Origin: Bryobacterales bacterium
Lineage (GTDB): Bacteria > Acidobacteriota > Terriglobia > Bryobacterales > UBA6623
DNA: 64,000 nucleotides
NCBI GenBank assembly: GCA_022826925.1
Contig: JAJDTX010000011.1
Span: 1-64,000 of the forward strand
Direction of reading: 5' to 3'
The notes beneath the pieces were generated by a model. That model was not told the origin of the DNA. It ran no database searches and saw only the letters and a list, made by a program, of their open reading frames with translations. Positions 17,716 through 26,485 of the stretch are shown here, in pieces (the stretch's first letter is position 1; the number at the start of each line of letters is the position of its first letter). Both the position numbers and the translations under genes were made by a program.

Positions 17716-18854
17716 TTCGCCTTCCAGCCCAGAGCCACCGCGCGGAGAATCAGTTCCAGCGGGTCCTCATCCCGGCAGTCCAATGCCGTGTAGATGGCGG
17801 GCCAGTTCTGCGGCCTCGCGGCCACAGAGCATGCTAGGCAGGCAGCCTGCTGCCGCACGGCCTCTCCGACGGCGGCTTCCGGCAGTGTGCCGCATCTGAC
17901 GCGGTCCAGCACGGCCGCCAGCGCGTGAGCGGACGCACCGACACCGGGTTCGTAGAAAACAGCCTGCTGGTTGTCGGCCAGGAGCGCAAACTCGCGCTCG
18001 GAGAGCTCGCTTCGCAGATGCTCCAGCACGCGCTCCTGAGTCAGGCCAAAGCGGTCCAGCGCGTGGAAAAACCCGCGGGAGTAGGACGGCTCGAGCCCGT
18101 TCTGCCAGCGCAGCGCCTCTTTGACAGCCTCCTTGACAGCGACACCGATGATCTCGCCGGCCTTCACGTGGGAACTGGTCGACTCCTTAGGCCTTCCTCG
18201 GGACTTGAGAGGATGGGCCAGGCAGAACTGATCCGTGCCGGTGCCGGTCGCGATAGAGGAGGAGGCAAGGCTTGGCACAGCGAGTTCGGCCAGTGCGGCC
18301 GATTTGGCCTCCGTCATGGTTACGACGGCGCTGGCCAGGGCCGAAGGGGAAAGAGAGAAGTCGAGAACGAGGATTATGTTGATCGTCCCTTCGTACCGCG
18401 ACGCTTCGGCCCAGCCATCCTCTGTTTCGACCCACCGAGCTGGATCCCCGGCCGTCGTCGCGTTTCCCTTGACGCCTGCCGACACGAAGGCATCCGCCCG
18501 CAGGTCCCCGAACTCGCGGTGGCGATGGGTAACGCACGCCATGCTCGCCGCGGTTCCCATCAAGGCTGTCTGATCCGGGTCGATCCCTAGCTCGGCACAG
18601 ACCTCGCGGTTGTAGCGAGCGAGGCCCATTTCAGCGATCAGCGCTTGCCTCTCGGTGTCCCCACGCCCCTCGCAGCTTTGGTGGTTGGCGAGAAACCGGA
18701 CGCCCTCCTGTTCGCCCCCGCAGTGTGCCGAGGTGCTCAGAACTCGGTGAGGCGATTTCAACTCGACAAGGAAATAGCGGCCAAGCCGGCGAGCCGAGAA
18801 CTGGTCGCTGTCCCACAGTGTCTCGGCTAGCTGGGAGAGTTCGGAGACGGGCAT
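17706..18854 (-). CDS. cbiZ: adenosylcobinamide amidohydrolase (CbiZ family)
   Basis: 382 residues. CbiZ hydrolyses adenosylcobinamide, and in some bacteria pseudocobalamin, to adenosylcobyric acid, which CbiB can then use. Visible family features include STSAHCGGEQEGVRFLANHQ near the start, the TAASMACVTHRH segment, and FVSAGVKGNATTAGDPA followed by GTINIILVLDFSLSP and TEAKSAALAEL. A C-terminal extension from about residue 255 to the end is longer than in the shortest archaeal CbiZ proteins. It sits 63 bases downstream of anmK on the same strand and overlaps cbiB. I looked for a cobalamin riboswitch in those 63 bases and did not find room for one. Confidence 0.88.
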   Translation of the reverse strand: MPVSELSQLAETLWDSDQFSARRLGRYFLVELKSPHRVLSTSAHCGGEQEGVRFLANHQSCEGRGDTERQALIAEMGLARYNREVCAELGIDPDQTALMGTAASMACVTHRHREFGDLRADAFVSAGVKGNATTAGDPARWVETEDGWAEASRYEGTINIILVLDFSLSPSALASAVVTMTEAKSAALAELAVPSLASSSIATGTGTDQFCLAHPLKSRGRPKESTSSHVKAGEIIGVAVKEAVKEALRWQNGLEPSYSRGFFHALDRFGLTQERVLEHLRSELSEREFALLADNQQAVFYEPGVGASAHALAAVLDRVRCGTLPEAAVGEAVRQQAACLACSVAARPQNWPAIYTALDCRDEDPLELILRAVALGWKAKWA

Positions 18855-18917
18855 GAGTCGCGAGTCCCGATTATCGCCAACACCGGAGCGAGGGTCCGCC
18901 GCTAGGAACCGGGCCGG

Positions 18918-20078
18918 CTAGTCGGCCGGGATTCCGCTGGGCTGGGAGATCTTGCCGAGGACGACTGGCCTGTCCGCCCCTGTGGCAGATGGCAGGTTGG
19001 CGGGCCGTCCGTGGTAGGACTCGTAGGCAAGCACGGCGAACGCGATCGCTTCCTTAGCGCCTGTGGGAACGCCGAGATCATCGGTGGGTCCGACACGCGT
19101 GTCCGCTAGGCCGTCCCTAAGCGGCGCCATGACGGCAGGGTTGCGCCATCCCCCGCCTGAGACAAGCAGTTGCTCCACCGGCATGACAGGTCGCACCCAG
19201 CGCTCCAAGCCGAGCAGGATGCTGCGCGCGGTCAAGTCAGCTGCGGTGGCCATGGCGTCTGCAGGGGCAAGACCGCGGTCCAAGATGCGCTTGGCGAAGC
19301 GCTTCCCGAAATGCTCCCGGCCGGTGCTCTTCGGGGCCGGCAGCGCATACCACGGATCGGCAAGCAGCTCGTCGACGAAGGCCTCGTCGGCGTGGCCGCT
19401 CAGGGCCATCCTTCCATCGCAGTCGTAGCGCTGCTCTCCGTCCGTGAAGTGCGCGATCAATTGATCCATGACCATGTTTCCCGGACCGGTATCGAACGCG
19501 ACAACTGCCCGGGCATCCTGGCCGGCTGGCAGTGCGGAAAGGTTCGCGATGCCACCGATGTTCAGCACGACGCGACTGGTCACAGCGCTCCTGAAGAGCA
19601 AGTAGTCGACATAGGGCACCAACGGGGCGCCGATTCCGCCCGCGGCGATATCGGAGGGCCTGAAGTCCGACACCACGGGCACGCCGCAGGCCCGGGCGAT
19701 GCAAGCGGCCTCGCCGATCTGGAGCGTGCTCGCGATTTCGAAACCGTGCCAGCGTTCCCGCTCGCCTTGGTGATAGATGGTCTGGCCGTGCGATCCCACT
19801 AGTCCCAGTTGGCTTACCGCCACCGCAGCGCGGTCGCAGGCCTCGATCACGGCTTGTCCGAACAATTCTCCCAGCAGGAAATCGAGCTGGCTGATCTGCG
19901 AAGTCGCGACGACGGCGTCCGAAACAGCCAACACCTCGTCCCGGACCGGGTCAGGGAATGGGAATTCGTGATATGAGACCAAGCGGCAGCGAAGCGCTGC
20001 AGCCTCTCCGCTAAGCTCGACCAAGGCGACGTCGATGCCGTCCACGGACGTCCCGCTCATGATTCCCGCAACAAGCAT
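18918..20078 (-). CDS. anmK: anhydro-N-acetylmuramic acid kinase
   Basis: 386 residues. It phosphorylates and opens 1,6-anhydro-MurNAc released from the cell's own peptidoglycan, giving MurNAc-6-phosphate for recycling in the cytoplasm. The start MLVAGIMSGTSVDGIDVALV is the conserved ATP-site opening of the family. Further motifs are GSHGQTIYHQ, NIGGIANLS, FDTGPGNMVMD and LVSGGGWRNPAVM. The length is typical. No MurQ, AmpD or NagZ gene is in the window. It may share a transcript with cbiZ and cbiB, though the functions are unrelated. Confidence 0.95.
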   Translation of the reverse strand: MLVAGIMSGTSVDGIDVALVELSGEAAALRCRLVSYHEFPFPDPVRDEVLAVSDAVVATSQISQLDFLLGELFGQAVIEACDRAAVAVSQLGLVGSHGQTIYHQGERERWHGFEIASTLQIGEAACIARACGVPVVSDFRPSDIAAGGIGAPLVPYVDYLLFRSAVTSRVVLNIGGIANLSALPAGQDARAVVAFDTGPGNMVMDQLIAHFTDGEQRYDCDGRMALSGHADEAFVDELLADPWYALPAPKSTGREHFGKRFAKRILDRGLAPADAMATAADLTARSILLGLERWVRPVMPVEQLLVSGGGWRNPAVMAPLRDGLADTRVGPTDDLGVPTGAKEAIAFAVLAYESYHGRPANLPSATGADRPVVLGKISQPSGIPAD

Positions 20079-20134
20079 CGAACTTCGTGTCAGCGATTGG
20101 AGGTCGAGGGCCAGCCAAGCTCCAGTTCAGGACT

Positions 20135-20683
20135 TCAATCGCCTACGGCGACATTCGCCAAGGCGTCAAGCAATTCATCATCCTCAGAGACTTCGCGCAG
20201 GACATCGGCTATCACGTGGGACTCGAACCCTGCCCTCGCCAGCGCGCTGTATAGGCGATTCAGCTCCCGCCGTCCATTGATTTTGACGCCTGCGAGGTCT
20301 TGCCCCAGCTTGCGCCGCAGAAAGTTTCGCGCAAGCTCCGTCTCATTTGCTTCTTCGTACACTTCTTCGACGACCCGCTCGGCTGTGGACGCTTCCACCC
20401 CACGTCGACGCAGCTCGTCCAGCACCCGCTTGTGGCCGACTAGGGCGTAGTCCCGGCGGAATTCGGAATGGGACTCAGCCACTAGCTCGTCATCCACGTA
20501 GCCGTTGTCCCGGAGCCTGGAAATCACGGCTTCAACGGCACCCTCCTCGGCGGACCGCCGGGCCAGCTTCGCGCGCAACTCGGCCGAGGTATGCGGGCAC
20601 CTCCCGAGCGCTCTCAGCGCGTACTCGTAGAGGTCTTCGGGGGCTAGCTTGTTGGATGTTCGGGACACGCCAGCCATCGGCAT
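20135..20683 (-). CDS. recX: regulatory protein RecX
   Basis: 182 residues (180 if the second ATG is used). RecX binds RecA filaments and limits their activity in recombination and SOS induction. The protein shows the three-helix RecX repeats: LYEYALRALGRCPHTSAELRA, DNGYVDDELVAES and the later RRELNRLYSALARAGFESHV. The length fits. recA is not in the window. TAAGCT lies five bases before the first ATG. The gene is divergent from the nucleoside transporter gene across about 115 bases. Confidence 0.88.
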   Translation of the reverse strand: MPMAGVSRTSNKLAPEDLYEYALRALGRCPHTSAELRAKLARRSAEEGAVEAVISRLRDNGYVDDELVAESHSEFRRDYALVGHKRVLDELRRRGVEASTAERVVEEVYEEANETELARNFLRRKLGQDLAGVKINGRRELNRLYSALARAGFESHVIADVLREVSEDDELLDALANVAVGD

Positions 20684-20688
20684 CCCTT

Positions 20689-20694
20689 AGCTTA
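20689..20694 (-). promoter_or_regulatory. TANNNT element TAAGCT before recX
   Basis: TAAGCT is followed by AAGGG and the ATG at 20683, or lies 11 bases before the second ATG at 20677. AAGGG could also serve as a weak Shine-Dalgarno site for the second ATG, so the interpretation is open. Confidence 0.25.
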
Positions 20695-20786
20695 CGCGCA
20701 GCCAGTGGCAGGTGCCCGCCGCCGGCATCCCCTTCTCCGGTGCACTCTCCCCGCGGAGCAGTCATGCCCCCGTGCAGGCCGCCACC

Positions 20787-20792
20787 TACAAT
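20787..20792 (+). promoter_or_regulatory. TANNNT element TACAAT before the nucleoside transporter gene
   Basis: TACAAT is followed by six bases (AGGGCG) and the ATG at 20799. A transcript starting the usual distance from a -10 box would begin at or within a few bases of the ATG. Confidence 0.4.
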
Positions 20793-20798
20793 AGGGCG

Positions 20799-22148
20799 AT
20801 GCTCAGCGGCATGGGAACGCGCCTCGGCGCGATGATGTTCCTGCAATTCTTCGTGTGGGGGGCTTGGTACGTCGGGGCGCCCCTGTACCTCGTCAAGATC
20901 GGGTTCAGCGGCGACGATCTCGGTTGGACATACGCTGTTGGGCCGCTGGCGTGCATCATCTCGCCGTTCTTCGTAGGGATGGTCGCCGATCGCTTCTTCG
21001 CGACGGAGAAGATCCTGTGCGCCCTGCATATACTCGCCGGTGGCTGCATGTTCCTGGCAGCCGCGCTGATGGACCCGGCGGCACCGGCGTCGCCTTCCAC
21101 GATCAACGTCGTGTTTCTGGCGCATACGCTGTGCTACTTCCCTACCCTCGCCCTGACGAACTCCCTCGCCCTGCACCACGTCACCGACTCGCAGACACAA
21201 TTCCCGCGCATCCGTGTCTTCGGCACCATCGGCTGGATCGCCGCCGGGTTCGCACTGGCGTGGATCGGCTGGGGCGATCAGCTCCAGATGTTCCAGTTGA
21301 CCGGAGCCGCTGGCGTGCTCATGGGCCTGTATAGCCTCACGCTCCCGCACACCCCTCCGCCCTCGGCGGGCAAGGCCACTTCCCTACGGGCGTTGGCGGG
21401 CGCGGATGCATTTGAATTGTTCCGCAAGCCGTCGTTCGCGATCTTCATGCTCAGCACCTTCCTGATTTGCATCCCGCTGGCCTTCTATTTCCAGCTGGCT
21501 GCCAAGGCCGTCCAACTGGCCGGTATCTCGGATGTCACGCAAGCCATGAGCTACGGGCAGATCTCGGAGATTGTGTTCATGCTGCTGATGCCGCTGTTTT
21601 TCCGGCGGCTGGGCGTGAAGTGGATGCTGGCCATCGGAATGCTGGCCTGGCTGCTGCGGTACGCGCTGTTCGCTCTCGGCACGGCGGATGCCGTGGTGTG
21701 GATGATGTACGCCGGGATCATCCTCCACGGCATCTGTTACGACTTCCTGTTCGTGACCGGCCAGATCTATACCGACATGGCCGCACGCAAGGAGATCCGG
21801 GCCCAAGCGCAGGGCATGCTGGTGCTGTTCACGCTGGGTTTGGGGATGCTCATCGGCGCCCGGGTGGCGGGCGTTTGGGAAGAGCGCAACACACCCCAGG
21901 AATCGCGCACCTTGAGCGCCGAAGTGCAGGAATTGGGCACCGAACTGGCGCGGCTGCAGGCGTCTGGTGCACCTGAAGCCGAAGTCCAGGCCTTGCAGTC
22001 TGAGCAGCGTTCCAAGCTTGACGAGGCGCAGGGCTTGATCGACTGGCAGGCGATTTGGGCGCTGCCAGCTGGGCTGTCAGCATTGGTACTGGCACTTTTC
22101 GTGGCGATCTTTCGAGATCGCGAAGCCTCAGCGGAAGCTAGCGGCTGA
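20799..22148 (+). CDS. MFS transporter, nucleoside:H+ symporter (NupG-like) family
   Basis: 449 residues with 12 predicted membrane helices. The opening LGAMMFLQFFVWGAWYV, FPRIRVFGTIGWIAAGFALA and LHGICYDFLFVTGQIY match the Nuc_H_symport family, which imports nucleosides in the inner membrane. A soluble, probably coiled-coil insert of about 60 residues (SAEVQELGTELARLQASG) separates helices 11 and 12. I recall similar inserts in Planctomycetes homologues. The ATG at 20799 places the first helix correctly. With the NCS2-type permease at 10.6 kb it makes two nucleobase or nucleoside importers in the window. Confidence 0.85.
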   Translation: MLSGMGTRLGAMMFLQFFVWGAWYVGAPLYLVKIGFSGDDLGWTYAVGPLACIISPFFVGMVADRFFATEKILCALHILAGGCMFLAAALMDPAAPASPSTINVVFLAHTLCYFPTLALTNSLALHHVTDSQTQFPRIRVFGTIGWIAAGFALAWIGWGDQLQMFQLTGAAGVLMGLYSLTLPHTPPPSAGKATSLRALAGADAFELFRKPSFAIFMLSTFLICIPLAFYFQLAAKAVQLAGISDVTQAMSYGQISEIVFMLLMPLFFRRLGVKWMLAIGMLAWLLRYALFALGTADAVVWMMYAGIILHGICYDFLFVTGQIYTDMAARKEIRAQAQGMLVLFTLGLGMLIGARVAGVWEERNTPQESRTLSAEVQELGTELARLQASGAPEAEVQALQSEQRSKLDEAQGLIDWQAIWALPAGLSALVLALFVAIFRDREASAEASG

Positions 22149-22207
22149 CAGCCGAGACCTCAGCACTGACAGGCCTGCCGACCCCCATCCTGGGCGGCCG
22201 AAAGAAA

Positions 22208-22630
22208 CTAGCGGCACTGTCGGCAAGTCGGCTTGACAGTGGTCGCGCCGACCCGAGCGGAACCGCTACGAGCTGGCTCCAGCCTGTCCGCCAAGGCACG
22301 CGCAGCGTCACTCGCCAAGCGTGCGACATGTTTGGACTCGTTCGGCAGGCCGCCCAGCGCGGCTTCGACCTTGCCGGCGTCTATCTTGCGTAGCTCTGGG
22401 CCCGACACTCCCGAGATCAGGTCCGTCAGCACGGAACCGGCGGCGATAGACGCAGTGCAGCCTCGCACCTTGAAGCGCACCTCGCGCACGACGCCGTCCG
22501 CTACTTCCGCCGAGAGCGTCAGGATGTCGCCGCAGATCGGATTCTCCACACGCACAGTGATGGCGGGCGGATCCAGCGAACCAATGCGACGGGGGTTCCT
22601 GAAGTGATCTAGCAGGGTCTCGCTAAACAC
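22208..22630 (-). CDS. IscU/SufU-like Fe-S scaffold lacking the third cysteine
   Basis: 140 residues from a GTG start. It resembles the N-terminal scaffold domain of IscU, SufU and NifU: LLDHFRNPRRIG, then NPICGD with Cys33 and RGCTASIAAGS with Cys58. The third cluster ligand region of IscU (HCSxLAxDA) reads KHVARLASDA here, so His101 is kept but the cysteine is Val102. The C-terminus carries a new pair, Cys136 and Cys139 (TCRQCR). Scaffold function is therefore uncertain. It could be a divergent assembly or repair factor, or the tail cysteines could substitute. It lies 11 bases after a membrane-protein gene on the same strand. No cysteine desulfurase gene is in the window. Confidence 0.8.
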   Translation of the reverse strand: MFSETLLDHFRNPRRIGSLDPPAITVRVENPICGDILTLSAEVADGVVREVRFKVRGCTASIAAGSVLTDLISGVSGPELRKIDAGKVEAALGGLPNESKHVARLASDAARALADRLEPARSGSARVGATTVKPTCRQCR

Positions 22631-22641
22631 AGACGGCTCGC

Positions 22642-23142
22642 CTACTCCGCGGCAAGGCGGATCTCTGTCTTGCGGCTCTTGGTATCGACAGTTCGAAACA
22701 CAAGCTCCTGGCGCACGTCCAGTTTGTGCTTGGGGATCTCGAACCGAGCGGCGGTCAGGCCGCGAAACAATTCTCCAGGCGCGATATAGCGGTCATCCAG
22801 CAGCGGCTCGTCCTTCATTCCGCCCAGTGCCGGGTAGTACTTGAAGAGCTGCTCGACATCGAATACGCTCAGGATCCGGCCCTGCCTGATGTTGCCCGCC
22901 TCGTCCACCACCTCGATCTCGCGGTAGTTGATCGCAATGTCGTAGTTCGACGTGTTCGTAGCCTCGAAGTTGACGATGGCCACGGAGCTCTTGGCGTCCA
23001 TTCCCAACGTCCGCACCTCCGTGATCCGACCGTCTAAACGCGGTGTCGCCCCCCAGTTGTAGGTGATGATGGCGCCGGCTACTAGCAACGCTCCCAGCAG
23101 TCCGCCGCCTGCGGTCGTGCGCGTCCACTGCATGCGACACAT
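22642..23142 (-). CDS. membrane-anchored protein of unknown function
   Basis: 166 residues. One N-terminal membrane anchor (GGGLLGALLVAGAIITYNWG) is followed by a periplasmic beta-rich domain (VAIVNFEATNTSNYDIAINY, FRGLTAARFEIP). The pattern of a helix plus an immunoglobulin-like domain, with wording such as NFEATNTSNYD, resembles DUF4352-like or LEA-14-like extracellular domains. I do not recognise a specific family. It is followed closely by the scaffold gene and is probably co-transcribed with it. The start could be the first or the second methionine (MCRM). Confidence 0.6.
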   Translation of the reverse strand: MCRMQWTRTTAGGGLLGALLVAGAIITYNWGATPRLDGRITEVRTLGMDAKSSVAIVNFEATNTSNYDIAINYREIEVVDEAGNIRQGRILSVFDVEQLFKYYPALGGMKDEPLLDDRYIAPGELFRGLTAARFEIPKHKLDVRQELVFRTVDTKSRKTEIRLAAE

Positions 23143-23392
23143 CCGAGCGCAGGGCCCAGTCCCCCGCTCTGCGTCTATGGTTGCACACAGTGTTGTTCGG
23201 CCAGTCGTGTCGGGCAGATTTGACTCGTGCGATCGCTATTGTTCCGCCGGCGTATCACACCGACAATGAACGCAAGCGACCGACAAGACCGCCCCGCTGC
23301 TGGGATGCTCCGGAAGCTTCGGCGACCTCTTGCGACCACCTGCTTCGGGCGCTAAGCTTGCCAGTAACGGAGACGACGGGTGCCGGCTACGG

Positions 23393-26300
23393 ATGGCAGG
23401 CGCCAGCATAAGAAGCGACTCTTTCGTGTTCCGAGCCCTTTTCATCGCAACGCTCCTCCCTGGTGCGGCCCTCTTCGCGGCGCCTGACCGACCAGAGCAA
23501 CACTCGACCGAGATCTTGGAGCGGCGCTGCATCCAGTGCCACGGCCCGAGCACCCAACAAGGCCAGTTGGATCTTTCCACCCGCGCCGGCGCGCTCCAAG
23601 GCGGCACGAGGGGACCGGCCCTCGCGCCGGGCGATCCCGCAAAAAGCCTGCTGATCGCTCGAATTCTGGCCGACGAGATGCCCCCCGGGTCTCCGCTCCC
23701 AGCTGACGAAAGACAGGAGTTGCGCGAATGGGTCGCAGCGGGGGCGGGATGGCCGGAAGCGATGGCAGAGCGCCGCGCCGGACTGGACTGGTGGTCGCTG
23801 CAGCCGCTCAGCGAACCAGCGCCCTTGACCTCCGGATCCGCGCCGACCGACTGGCAGGCCAGCGCGATCGACCGGCGGGTTTTCTCCAGGCTTGCCGCTG
23901 CGGGCCTGCGCCCAGCACCGCCAGCCGGGCGGAGGGACCTGATTCGCCGGGTTTCCTATACGCTGATCGGTCTGCCACCCGAACCTGCCCAGATCGAGGC
24001 GTTTCTGCACGATGTCTCACCCGACGCTTACGAGAAGCTCGTGGATCGCTTGCTGGCGTCGCCGCACTACGGCGAGCGCTGGGCGCGACACTGGCTGGAC
24101 TTGGTCCGGTTCGCCGAGAGCGAGGGATTCGAGCGGGACCTGCCGCGCGAGCACTCCTGGCCGTATCGCGACTACCTGATCCGCAGTTTCAACGACGACA
24201 AGCCCTACCGCCAGTTCGCGATCGAGCAGCTGGCGGGCGACGTGGCCGAACCGGTCACCCACGACTCGATCGTGGCGACGACGATGCTCACCCTAGGCCC
24301 GGTCGATGCCGTGGGCCTGACTTCGGCCCTTGGGGACGAGCGAGCCCTGATCCGAGAGGACTTGCTCGAGGACATGTTGGGCACGATCACCCAAGCCTTC
24401 TTGGGCCTCACCGTGAATTGCGCACGCTGTCACGATCACAAGTTCGACCCGATCACGCAGGAAGAGTACTACCAGATGAAATCGGCGTTCCAAGCCGTGT
24501 GGCCCCCGACCCGGCCAGTGCCTGAAGCCGGCCTGGACATCTTCCTGCCACATGGCAGGCCACTGTTGACACCGCTGGAGAAGCAGGACCGCGACCAGCG
24601 CATGGCCGGGATCGAGCGCCGCCTTGAGCGGATCGACTCGGAGCTCGGAAGCCTGTACCGCAGCGTGCGGCCAGCAGATGGAGCCAGCGGCGCGCCCGCC
24701 CCTCTGGCGCGCTGGACGTTTGATGTCGACGGCCGTTCGGACTTCGCACCGTTGCACTTGCGCTTCATAGGCAGTGCCGAGGCGCACTCTGGCACATTCC
24801 GAAAGGTCCCCGGCCGCGACGAGTCTTCAGAGCTGCCGCAAGCGGACCAGGACGATCCGGGAATCGTTCCCAACTTCGGCGTTAGTGCGCTGATTGAAGG
24901 CGATATCGCAGAGAAGACTCTCGAGGCTTGGCTCGAGGTCGACAGCATTCCCGAAAAGGCCCAAACGGTCATGGAGATTCGCAGTCTCAGCGGCTATCGC
25001 GGAGCCTCGGTCGATGGAATCCGCTTCGTGCCCGGCGACTCCCCTCGCTGGGAGAATTACTCGATCGGCCGCTTCCGATCGCAGGATTCGGGCGGGCCGG
25101 ACGAGGCGCTCGAGCCCGGCACGCGCGTCCATGTTGCCATCTCCTATCGTCAAGACGGCACCATTACGGTGTTCCGAGATGGCGAGTTGCACGGGAAGCC
25201 GTACTTGCCGGACACCTCGGTGCCGGCCGGCCGCCTACAGATCTACCGCAGCGACGACGCCTTGTTGCGATTCGAGGCGAACCAGCACTTTCGGATCTCG
25301 GAGGCGCGCCTGTACGACGAGGCACTGTCTGGGGACCAAGTCGCGGCGTCCTACGCAGCCGGCATAGAGAATTTCGACGCCGCTCAATTGCGGGACCGAA
25401 TGCCGCACTCAGAGCGCGAGCTGATCGCGACGCTCGAAGGCGAGCGCGAGCGGTTGGCGACCGAACTGAAGGGCCTTCCGAAACCCAAGTTGGCCTATGC
25501 CGCAGCAATCCGTCCGAGCGAGCCGACGCACGTCCTGCTCCAGGGCAAGGTTGACCAAGTTGGCAGGCAGGTCGGCCCGGCAGGCCTATCGTGCGTCCAA
25601 GGCTTGCAGGCAGGCCTCGACCTAGCCCCGCGGGCCGACGAAGGGGAACGGCGCCTAGCGATGGCGGAGTGGATTGCGAATCCGTCCAACCCACTCTTCG
25701 CCCGCGCCATCGTCAACCGGGTCTGGCAGCAGCACTTCGGACACGGCTTCGTGACCAACCCCAGCGACCTGGGCTTCAACGGCGGCCAGCCCACTCATCC
25801 GGAACTACTGGACTGGCTCGCTTCCGACTTCGTTCGGCAGGGCTGGAGCCTGAAGGCTCTCCACAAGCGCATCCTGATGTCGCAGGCGTTCCGGCAATCC
25901 TCGCGATTCGACCCAAACGCCGCCGCCCAAGATGCCGACAACCGCCTGTTGTGGAGGTTCCTCCCGCGCCGTCTGGACGCGGAATCGGTGCGCGACAGCA
26001 TGCTGGCGGCAAGCGGGGACCTCAATCGCGCATTCAACGGACCTAGCTTCCGCCCCTTCGAATACGGCGATGCGCGCGGCTCTCTCAAGCGGTACCTGCT
26101 CACGCACGCCGACACGCCGGACCACCGCCGTCGCACCGTGTACCGGATGAACATCATTACGGCGGGAGACCCAATGCTGGAGGCGCTGGACTGCCCGCTG
26201 CCTGCGGTCAAGACGCCGCAAAGGCGCTCCACGACTACAGCCCTGCAAGCGCTGAGCCTGATGAACAGCGCTTTCGTCCAGCAACGGGTGGAGGGCTTTA

Positions 26301-26485
26301 GTGCACGGCTTCGCCGAGAAGCGCCGCAACTCGACGGGCGTATCCGGCACGCGTTCGCCCTAGCATACGGACGCTCCCCGGACAGGCGCGAGATGGCAGC
26401 CAGCAGGCGGCTTGTCCAAGATCACGGTTTGGAGTCCCTGTGCTGGGGGCTCTTAAACTCCAGCGAGTTCCTTTATGTTCGCTAG
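23393..26485 (+). CDS. exported PSCyt1/DUF1549-LamG-DUF1553 cytochrome-domain protein
   Basis: 1030 residues. A signal peptide (FRALFIATLLPGAALFAAP) leads into a PSCyt1 haem domain (CIQCH, then DEMPPGSPLP). DUF1549 follows (LIRRVSYTLIGLPPEPAQIE, GERWARHWLDLVRFAES, NCARCHDHKFDP). A concanavalin/LamG-like domain occupies about 450-650 (LARWTFDVDGRSDFAPLHLR), and DUF1553 lies at the end (IANPSNPLFARAIVNRVWQQ, FLPRRLDAESVRDSMLAASG). Two CxxCH motifs are present. The LamG domain suggests contact with a polysaccharide or surface. It overlaps the DUF1501 gene by 11 bases, the classic pairing of these families. The reaction is unknown; export to the periplasm is clear. Confidence 0.88.
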   Translation: MAGASIRSDSFVFRALFIATLLPGAALFAAPDRPEQHSTEILERRCIQCHGPSTQQGQLDLSTRAGALQGGTRGPALAPGDPAKSLLIARILADEMPPGSPLPADERQELREWVAAGAGWPEAMAERRAGLDWWSLQPLSEPAPLTSGSAPTDWQASAIDRRVFSRLAAAGLRPAPPAGRRDLIRRVSYTLIGLPPEPAQIEAFLHDVSPDAYEKLVDRLLASPHYGERWARHWLDLVRFAESEGFERDLPREHSWPYRDYLIRSFNDDKPYRQFAIEQLAGDVAEPVTHDSIVATTMLTLGPVDAVGLTSALGDERALIREDLLEDMLGTITQAFLGLTVNCARCHDHKFDPITQEEYYQMKSAFQAVWPPTRPVPEAGLDIFLPHGRPLLTPLEKQDRDQRMAGIERRLERIDSELGSLYRSVRPADGASGAPAPLARWTFDVDGRSDFAPLHLRFIGSAEAHSGTFRKVPGRDESSELPQADQDDPGIVPNFGVSALIEGDIAEKTLEAWLEVDSIPEKAQTVMEIRSLSGYRGASVDGIRFVPGDSPRWENYSIGRFRSQDSGGPDEALEPGTRVHVAISYRQDGTITVFRDGELHGKPYLPDTSVPAGRLQIYRSDDALLRFEANQHFRISEARLYDEALSGDQVAASYAAGIENFDAAQLRDRMPHSERELIATLEGERERLATELKGLPKPKLAYAAAIRPSEPTHVLLQGKVDQVGRQVGPAGLSCVQGLQAGLDLAPRADEGERRLAMAEWIANPSNPLFARAIVNRVWQQHFGHGFVTNPSDLGFNGGQPTHPELLDWLASDFVRQGWSLKALHKRILMSQAFRQSSRFDPNAAAQDADNRLLWRFLPRRLDAESVRDSMLAASGDLNRAFNGPSFRPFEYGDARGSLKRYLLTHADTPDHRRRTVYRMNIITAGDPMLEALDCPLPAVKTPQRRSTTTALQALSLMNSAFVQQRVEGFSARLRREAPQLDGRIRHAFALAYGRSPDRREMAASRRLVQDHGLESLCWGLLNSSEFLYVR

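Noticed and set aside
18855..18917. A cobalamin riboswitch before cbiZ
   Set aside because: Only 63 bases separate cbiZ from the anmK stop and no B12-box-like sequence is visible.
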